NCBI GenBank assembly: GCA_016283985.1
Contig: JAEENZ010000131.1
Coordinates: 1-10,425 of the forward strand
DNA: 10,425 bases
From: Bacteroidales bacterium
GTDB taxonomy: Bacteria; Bacteroidota; Bacteroidia; Bacteroidales; UBA932
Direction of reading: 5' to 3'
A program made the position numbers and the translations under genes. Of the stretch, positions 6,609 to 10,425 are shown one piece after another (the stretch's first letter is position 1; every line of letters starts with the position of its first letter). The notes under the pieces are model-generated. The model saw only the letters and a list, made by a program, of their open reading frames with translations. It was not told the DNA's origin and did no database searches.

Positions 6609-7310
6609 GTGAATTTCGGCACCCTGCATCTACCCGTCAGCCAGCCGGCGGCGCCTGTCGGCGCAGCCTGGGCGGATGCACCCGAACATGCCTGGATACT
6701 CATCGGCACCGCACTGCTGGTGCTTTTCATTATCCTCGAACTATACAAACTCATGCCGGCCATGTTAGGATGCCTGCTGCGCAGCCGGGGGAACCTCGAG
6801 GTCGAGCACAGCATCAGCACGGCCAGGTCCAGGAACGTGTGCGCCCGAATCCTCTTCGTGCCCTTCCTCGTGGCCGTCGACCGCTACTGCATCTACGATG
6901 CGGCCTTCCTGGCCGGATGGGACGAACCCTGGATGCGGCTCGGGGAGCTGGTAGCCGTCGGAGCCGCATTCCTCATCCTGCGCCGAATCCAGCATGCGCT
7001 CCTGCTCGGCCGGCGTCTCCGGCTGGACATGGATTCTCTGCGTGCGATAACCCGCGGCCTGTTGAACTACTTCATTTGCTTTACTATCCTTATGATGCTC
7101 AGCATCAGCATCCTCTATATGTTCAAGGCCTCGGACGAGGCTATTCGTCTGGTAATCAGCGGAGAACTTGCGGCATTCTGGCTCCTGTCGGTTGTGCGCG
7201 AAGGGCAGATTTTAAAACAAAAATGCGGTGGATTGACAACTTTTTTGTACCTTTGCGGGCTTGAATTGCTACCGGCCGGAGCGCTCATCGCTTCCGCGCT
7301 GATTTTTTAA
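6609..7310 (+). CDS. DUF4271 family integral membrane protein
   Basis: A 233-residue polytopic membrane protein of unknown function, recognised as DUF4271 by its layout and neighbours: in Bacteroidota this family usually precedes hemD, rnpA and yidD, as here. Hydrophobic segments lie at about residues 28–48, 78–95, 112–128, 152–172, 183–197 and 211–231. The closing motif TFLYLCGLELLPAG (211–224) is characteristic. The frame is open upstream to 6468, but that part only translates the hairpin repeats and the promoter; GTG at 6609 is the first plausible start downstream of the -7 element, and the next in-frame Met lies inside the first membrane segment. Function unknown; a role near the membrane insertion machinery is only a guess from the neighbours. 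Confidence 0.82.
   Translation: MNFGTLHLPVSQPAAPVGAAWADAPEHAWILIGTALLVLFIILELYKLMPAMLGCLLRSRGNLEVEHSISTARSRNVCARILFVPFLVAVDRYCIYDAAFLAGWDEPWMRLGELVAVGAAFLILRRIQHALLLGRRLRLDMDSLRAITRGLLNYFICFTILMMLSISILYMFKASDEAIRLVISGELAAFWLLSVVREGQILKQKCGGLTTFLYLCGLELLPAGALIASALIF
7248..7255 (+). promoter_or_regulatory. -7 promoter element inside the DUF4271 gene, likely for hemD
   Basis: TACCTTTG, an exact TAnnTTTG match preceded by a T-run and TTGACA (7233–7238), inside the 3' end of the DUF4271 gene and 72 nt before the hemD ATG. It could start a hemD–rnpA–yidD transcript. The same bases encode the conserved Tyr-Leu of the DUF4271 C-terminal motif, so the match could be a by-product of protein constraint. 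Confidence 0.5.
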
Positions 7311-7327
7311 AGGCGAAATTGACAATT

Positions 7328-8062
7328 ATGAGGATTCTGATATCACAGCAGGCACCTTCGAAGATGACTGCCTACGAAACCCTGCAGGGTAAATATAAAG
7401 CTGAGCTTGAGTTCCGTCCTTTCTTTAAGATAGAAGCGCTCAGTTCCCGTGAATTCCGCGACCAGAGAATCAATCTTCCGGATTATACCGCAATTATCTT
7501 CTCTTCCCGCCATGCCATCGACGCTTATTTCAAACTTGCCGAGGAAGTCCGCTTCAAAGTTCCAGAGACGATGAAGTACTTTTGCAGCACCGAGCTGGTG
7601 GCGAACTACCTGCAGAAGCATATAGTCTATCGCAAGCGCAAGATATTCTTCGGCGACGGCACCCCTTCATCGATCGCCGCGCTGATCGGTCCCAAGCACA
7701 AAGGGGAGAAATTCCTCGTCACCAAGTCGGCAGGCGCAAGCGCCGATGCCATGACTTCCCTCCTGGCCAAGGCCAAGGTGGAATACAGCGAAGCCGAACT
7801 CGTCAAGAGCGTCACTCAGGACCTTGGCGACCTCAAGCTGGACGGCTACGACATCATCGCCCTCTACAATCCCGCAGACGTAAAGAGCCTGTTCGAGAAC
7901 TTCCCTTCCTTCAAACAGGGTAGCATAAAGTTCGTCGGATGGGGCAAGAGCATCGTCCCTGCCATGCAGGAAGCCGGGCTGAACATCGACATCCAGGGGC
8001 CCACCCCGGAGGCTCCCTCCGTGGCCAAGGCCATAGAGATCTATCTCCAGCACAACAAGTAA
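7328..8062 (+). CDS. hemD: Uroporphyrinogen-III synthase family protein
   Basis: A 244-residue protein resembling the Bacteroidota HemD type: N-terminal RILISQQ, EFRPFFKIEALSSREFRDQ (residues 28–46), IIFSSRHAIDAYF (56–68), ETMKYFCSTELVANYLQK (80–97) and a C-terminal PTPEAPSVAKAIEIYL. The family closes linear hydroxymethylbilane to uroporphyrinogen III with inversion of ring D, a soluble step of tetrapyrrole synthesis. Sequence conservation in HemD is low, so the call leans on these motifs and on synteny with DUF4271, rnpA and yidD. No other heme genes are near, and many Bacteroidales have partial heme pathways. ATG at 7328 is preferred over the TTG at 7319, giving MRILISQQ; it lies 17 nt after the DUF4271 stop. 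Confidence 0.85.
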   Translation: MRILISQQAPSKMTAYETLQGKYKAELEFRPFFKIEALSSREFRDQRINLPDYTAIIFSSRHAIDAYFKLAEEVRFKVPETMKYFCSTELVANYLQKHIVYRKRKIFFGDGTPSSIAALIGPKHKGEKFLVTKSAGASADAMTSLLAKAKVEYSEAELVKSVTQDLGDLKLDGYDIIALYNPADVKSLFENFPSFKQGSIKFVGWGKSIVPAMQEAGLNIDIQGPTPEAPSVAKAIEIYLQHNK

Positions 8063-8066
8063 GATC

Positions 8067-8444
8067 ATGGCTTCCGGGGGCAACACGCTGAGTAAGGCTG
8101 AGCGGCTGTCCGGCAAGAAGTCAATTGCGACCCTTCTCGCCGATGGCAGATGGGGGTCGTTCGGGCATTTCAGGTATTGCTACCTGCCCTTCGCTTCGCA
8201 AGAGGGTTGCAGGATCATGATAGCGGTGCCGAAGCGGCTCTTCAAAAGGGCGGTGAAACGCAATCTGCTTAAGCGTCGCATCCGCGAGGCATACCGCGTG
8301 CGGAAAATCGCGGGAGTGGACATCTTGTTTCAGTACAATTCTCCCGAACTGGCCGACTTCGCGACCATCTCCGCGGAAGTGGAGGCGATACTTGCCAGAA
8401 TCTTAGAGGCCCTGCCGGAAGCGCACAGGGCTGATGAGTTATGA
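8067..8444 (+). CDS. rnpA: Ribonuclease P protein component
   Basis: A 125-residue basic protein with the RNase P protein signature [19 protein letters not shown] (residues 59–77), the RNR-type helix that contacts the RNA subunit and 5' leader of pre-tRNA. The N-terminal [20 protein letters not shown] and central [17 protein letters not shown] also fit the family. It acts with the catalytic rnpB RNA, not present here, to mature tRNA 5' ends. The ATG lies 4 nt after the hemD stop, and its TGA overlaps the yidD ATG by four bases (ATGA), so the three genes are probably co-transcribed. In many bacteria rnpA follows rpmH; here, as usual in Bacteroidota, it follows hemD. Confidence 0.95.
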   Translation: MASGGNTLSKAERLSGKKSIATLLADGRWGSFGHFRYCYLPFASQEGCRIMIAVPKRLFKRAVKRNLLKRRIREAYRVRKIAGVDILFQYNSPELADFATISAEVEAILARILEALPEAHRADEL

Positions 8445-8671
8445 AACTGCTGAAAAAGATACTGGCGGCTCCGTTCATTCTGCTGATAAAATTCTATCAG
8501 CTGTGCATCTCGCCACTTAAACCACCGACCTGCCGCTTCACCCCGACATGCAGCCAGTACGCCCTCGAGGCCTTCCGTAAATATGGGCCGCTGAAGGGGT
8601 TCTGGCTATCACTGAAGCGGATTCTCCGCTGCCATCCCTGGGGCGGAAGCGGGTATGACCCAGTTCCCTAA
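8441..8671 (+). CDS. yidD: Membrane protein insertion efficiency factor YidD
   Basis: A 76-residue protein with the complete YidD/haemolytic DUF37 signature: an N-terminal amphipathic membrane-associating helix, then [20 protein letters not shown] (residues 19–38) with the conserved cysteines (C22, C31, C37), [16 protein letters not shown] (38–53) and [16 protein letters not shown] at the end. It is linked to YidC-dependent insertion of inner-membrane proteins. It overlaps rnpA by four bases, the usual arrangement. Its last codons and stop lie inside a 30-bp palindrome that probably ends the operon. Confidence 0.95.
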   Translation: MKLLKKILAAPFILLIKFYQLCISPLKPPTCRFTPTCSQYALEAFRKYGPLKGFWLSLKRILRCHPWGGSGYDPVP

Positions 8672-8692
8672 AGCCGATCGGCTTTAGGGAAC
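8663..8692 (+). terminator. 30-bp perfect palindrome over the yidD stop codon
   Basis: GTTCCCTAAAGCCGA (8663–8677) is followed directly by its exact reverse complement (8678–8692). As RNA it folds into a 13-bp stem with a GAUC loop and includes the yidD TAA at 8669–8671. No T-run follows on either strand, so it is terminator-like only by stem and position; it may also stabilise the 3' end. Confidence 0.6.
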
Positions 8693-8845
8693 CCTTGTCT
8701 GTCAGGGGCTCTGCCCCTAACGTACCCCGCGGCTCCCGGCCTTAGTCCTTCGGACCGGCCTCCGCCGTTCGCGCTGGTGCGCTCATTTCCCATATTCCAC
8801 CGGGATACCAACTTCGTTTCCCCACTATCCTGGAAATCCTCTGGA
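8693..8845. other. G+C-rich spacer with stem-loops, no gene
   Basis: Holds two more stem-loops: AGGGGC/GCCCCT with a TCT loop (8704–8718), and GTCC/GGAC with a TTC loop (8745–8755) flanked by GGCC on both sides. No coding sequence is convincing. The look is that of a dispersed intergenic repeat remnant. Confidence 0.45.
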
Positions 8846-8879
8846 ACCTGTAGAGAAAAACCGCATTTTCTATACAGGT
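8846..8879. repeat. Tandem hairpin unit 3
   Basis: 34-nt unit with arms ACCTGTAGAG and CTATACAGGT, complementary except at one position, around an A/T-rich loop. It is followed by CCCCCTTTTT. Together with that tail it recurs in reverse orientation at 10355–10399 (43 of 45 bases). Confidence 0.8.
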
Positions 8880-8897
8880 ACCCCCTTTTTACCCTCT

Positions 8898-8932
8898 ACC
8901 CGTAGAGAAAACCTGGCAAAACCTCTACAGGT
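8898..8932. repeat. Tandem hairpin unit 4
   Basis: 35-nt unit with arms ACCCGTAGAG and CTCTACAGGT (one mismatch) around a loop containing TGGCAAAAC. It starts 52 bp after unit 3. Its downstream spacer is interrupted by the insertion sequence ten bases later. Confidence 0.8.
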
Positions 8933-8942
8933 CGGCCGTTTT

Positions 8943-8966
8943 TGAAGTGCGCCCCTTTTGTTGGAC
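8943..8966. repeat. Left terminal inverted repeat of the IS150-like element
   Basis: Matches the right end at TGA, TGC, CCCC and GTTGGAC; the orfB stop follows four bases inside. Confidence 0.8.
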
Positions 8967-8970
8967 GGAT

Positions 8971-9771
8971 TTAACAATAAGATTTATAGTTATAGATCCG
9001 GTATTGCACCGGACTCATTCCATTCAACTTTTTCTTGATTCGATCCTCGTTGTAGTAACGCAGATATTCATCAAGTTCTATCAAGAAGTGCTCGACAGAG
9101 TCGAACTTCTGCAAATATAACAATTCTGATTTCAAAAGGCCAAAGAAGTTTTCTATCACGGCGTTGTCCAGGCAGTTCCCTTTCCTGGACATGCTTTGTA
9201 TTATATTATTGTCTTTCAGCAACTTCTGATAATCTTTGTGCTGATACTGCCATCCTTGGTCAGAATGAAGGATTGCATTAGTATTGCTTCCGATGACCGC
9301 GACCATGCCGGCTATCATGTCTTTCACCATATCCAGGACAGGGTGCCTATAGATTGTATAGGCGATCAGTTCGCTGTTATACAGATCCAGAACGGGAGAC
9401 AGGTATATCTTTATCCCGAACAGGTGGAACTCTGTCACGTCGGTCACCATCTTCCTATGAGGCTGCGTGGCCTTGAAGTCCCGTTCCAAGAGGTTCGGTG
9501 CAATCTTTCCCACCTCCCCCTTATATGACTTGTACTTCTTCATCCTGACCTCGCACCTCAATCCCGCCTCCGCCATCAATCGGCGGACGGTCTTTCCGTT
9601 GATGAGATATCCTTCGTTACGCATGGCCAGGGTAAGACGACGATAGCCGTAACGCCCTCTGTTAAGATGATATAGCTCAGCTATGCGCTGTCGCTCAACG
9701 GCCCATTTATCACGCTTTGGCTTATGGTTGTAATAAAAGGTGGATCTGGCCATCCCCTTGATCTCTAACAA
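8971..9771 (-). CDS. IS150-like transposase OrfB, DDE integrase domain
   Basis: A 266-residue segment (from TTG at 9771) with the rve integrase fold: an N-terminal HTH_21-type region (RIAELYHLNRGRYGYRRLT, residues 29–47), then catalytic Asp111 (MVTDVTEF), Asp171 (LHSDQGWQY) and Glu207 (AVIENFFG), with exactly 35 residues between the second Asp and the Glu and the conserved Lys214 seven residues on: a complete DD35E site. The frame is open upstream to the A7 run inside orfA, reading …LRPEHRLDLLLEIKGMARSTF across the junction. It is therefore most likely made only as an OrfAB fusion (about 448 residues from the orfA ATG), not from the weak TTG. It cuts and joins the element's ends. Confidence 0.93.
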   Translation of the reverse strand: MLEIKGMARSTFYYNHKPKRDKWAVERQRIAELYHLNRGRYGYRRLTLAMRNEGYLINGKTVRRLMAEAGLRCEVRMKKYKSYKGEVGKIAPNLLERDFKATQPHRKMVTDVTEFHLFGIKIYLSPVLDLYNSELIAYTIYRHPVLDMVKDMIAGMVAVIGSNTNAILHSDQGWQYQHKDYQKLLKDNNIIQSMSRKGNCLDNAVIENFFGLLKSELLYLQKFDSVEHFLIELDEYLRYYNEDRIKKKLNGMSPVQYRIYNYKSYC

Positions 9772-9794
9772 GAGGTCAAGACGGTGTTCTGGCC

Positions 9795-10316
9795 TTAGTC
9801 CTTGGATGGCTTCCGCCCAATCTCGCGAAGTCGGGCTTCTCTTTCTTCGACTAAGGCTTTCACTTTTTTTAGCAGTGCATTCTCCGCCTCGAGATACTCG
9901 TTTCGCTTGCGCAGCATCTCGAGTTCATCCAGCTCTGCTTCCGTTCTTTGCCTTTTCTTTCGCATCTCTTTAGTGCTATTTCGTCGGTACAAACCGGTCT
10001 CGCCAAACTCTTTGTACAGCTTCATCCAACTACGAAGCGTACAAGGTGGGATCTCGTATTGTAAGCCTGCCACGGACAAAGGTAGCTCGTTTTTTTCGAT
10101 ATCCAGCACGATTTTTATCTTATCGCTTACATCATGGTGCGGACTGTATTCTGGCTCAAGAAGCGCCACCTCCCCTCCGGACAGGTAGCGCTTGCGAGCG
10201 AGCTTGATGGTATTGCGCCCCATTTTAAGGTTCTTCTCTATGTATGTGATGGACTTCCCTTCATCCATCAAATGCATAGCTTGGACATACTTTAGATAAT
10301 TCTCGTTCTTTTTCAT
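9795..10316 (-). CDS. IS150-like transposase OrfA, DNA-binding protein
   Basis: A 173-residue protein, start taken as ATG at 10316 (MKKNENYLKY), preceded by AAGGG; the earlier TTG at 10337 lies in the terminal repeat and is unlikely. Two helix-turn-helix regions are visible: about residues 12–42 (MDEGKSITYIEKNLKMGRNT) and about 78–108 (PLSVAGLQYEIPPCTLRSWM). A leucine-zipper-like coiled coil follows at about 126–165 (ELDELEMLRKRNEYLEAENA). IS3-family OrfA binds the terminal repeats and alone tends to inhibit transposition. Near its end, codons CTA AAA AAA G form the A7 slippery site that shifts some ribosomes −1 into orfB. Confidence 0.92.
   Translation of the reverse strand: MKKNENYLKYVQAMHLMDEGKSITYIEKNLKMGRNTIKLARKRYLSGGEVALLEPEYSPHHDVSDKIKIVLDIEKNELPLSVAGLQYEIPPCTLRSWMKLYKEFGETGLYRRNSTKEMRKKRQRTEAELDELEMLRKRNEYLEAENALLKKVKALVEEREARLREIGRKPSKD
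9864..9870 (-). promoter_or_regulatory. A7 slippery site for −1 frameshifting
   Basis: Seven A's on the minus strand, positioned as A-AAA-AAA in the orfA frame. orfB lies in the −1 frame and is free of stops from here to its end. The nearby CGAAG and CTTCG could form a small downstream stem. This is the standard IS3-family mechanism for making OrfAB. Confidence 0.85.
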
Positions 10317-10331
10317 TTTACCCTTTTTTTT

Positions 10332-10355
10332 GTCCAACTTTTGGGGTGCAGATCA
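10332..10355. repeat. Right terminal inverted repeat of the IS150-like element
   Basis: On the minus strand it begins TGATCTGCACCCC and ends GTTGGAC, pairing with the left end. The orfA start lies 15 bases inside it. Confidence 0.8.
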
Positions 10356-10365
10356 AAAAGGGGGT

Positions 10366-10399
10366 ACCTGTATAGAAAATGCGTTTTTTCTCGACAGGT
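10366..10399. repeat. Tandem hairpin unit 5
   Basis: 34-nt unit with arms ACCTGTATAG and CTCGACAGGT (two mismatches). It is the reverse complement of unit 3 with two differences, including the adjoining AAAAAGGGGGT. It starts ten bases after the IS end. Confidence 0.8.
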
Positions 10400-10418
10400 G
10401 CCATAAGAAAACGGACAA

Positions 10419-10425
10419 ACCTTCG
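10419..10425. repeat. Probable hairpin unit 6, cut by the window edge
   Basis: ACCTTCG begins 53 bp after the start of unit 5, the place where the array spacing predicts another unit. Only seven bases are visible, so this rests on position and the ACC start. Confidence 0.4.

Larger units (their letters stand above)
8943..10355 (-). mobile_element. IS3-family (IS150-like) insertion sequence, complete
   Basis: A 1413-bp element. The 24-bp imperfect terminal inverted repeats are TGAAGTGCGCCCC…GTTGGAC (8943–8966) and, on the minus strand from 10355, TGATCTGCACCCC…GTTGGAC. They start with TG and end with CA, as in the IS150 group. Two overlapping frames on the minus strand encode the helix-turn-helix protein OrfA and the DDE integrase OrfB, joined by an A7 slippery site. 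Both ends and both genes look intact, so it may be active. It is visibly richer in A+T than the host genes. No direct target duplication is seen: the flanks are TTTT on the left and AAAA on the right. Confidence 0.93.

Noticed and set aside
7233..7238. TTGACA as a sigma-70 -35 box.
   Set aside because: The distance to TACCTTTG is too short for a -35/-10 pair, and Bacteroidota primary sigma factors use a different consensus.
9112..9119. TATATTTG on the minus strand inside orfB.
   Set aside because: A -7 match inside a coding region with no gene start after it; treated as chance.
8738..9803. Thirteen identical bases (GGCCTTAGTCCTT) at 8738 and inside the IS at 9791, with some similarity beyond.
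   Set aside because: About one such match is expected by chance in 10 kb; no structural reason links the spacer to the orfA/orfB junction.
8846..10425. CRISPR array.
   Set aside because: Units are imperfect copies, spacers are only 17–20 nt, one unit is inverted, and no cas gene is present.

Overview
The window is a chromosomal segment of a G+C-rich member of the Bacteroidota, most likely order Bacteroidales. Three things point there: Bacteroidota-type -7 promoter elements (TAnnTTTG) in front of several genes, few purine-rich ribosome-binding sites, and gene neighbourhoods typical of the group (DUF4271–hemD–rnpA–yidD, and tatA–tatC with a Bacteroidales-type menA). I cannot name the genus.

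Layout. At 1–1312 (+), the 3' part of a CDP-alcohol phosphatidyltransferase overlaps by 1 nt a lysophospholipid-type acyltransferase, forming a membrane-lipid pair. At 1332–5068 (−) lie lepA, tatA, tatC and menA, apparently co-oriented as one unit: a ribosomal GTPase, the Tat export channel and the menaquinone prenyltransferase. This unit converges on the lipid pair. About 375 bp without a gene (5093–5467) is packed with palindromes. Then come two minus-strand genes, a small outer-membrane beta-barrel-like protein (5468–5986) and a SUI1/YciH translation factor (6118–6465). Divergent from the latter is a plus-strand cluster, DUF4271 membrane protein–hemD–rnpA–yidD (6609–8671), ending in a 30-bp perfect palindrome over the yidD stop. 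After a palindromic G+C-rich spacer, a complete IS3-family (IS150-like) element occupies 8943–10355, with orfA and orfB joined by an A7 −1 frameshift site.

The most unusual signal is a set of short hairpin units of 33–35 nt that begin with ACC and end with GGT (once GGC). They occur in tandem at three intergenic places: 5368–5460, 6497–6581, and 8846 to beyond the right end. Arm sequences differ between places but remain self-complementary, and loops are A/T-rich. The IS150-like element sits inside a spacer of the third array; removing it leaves evenly spaced units that continue past the window edge. The array at 6497–6581 lies exactly between two divergent promoters whose genes appear to be leaderless. 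I do not recognise this repeat family, and its function is unknown.
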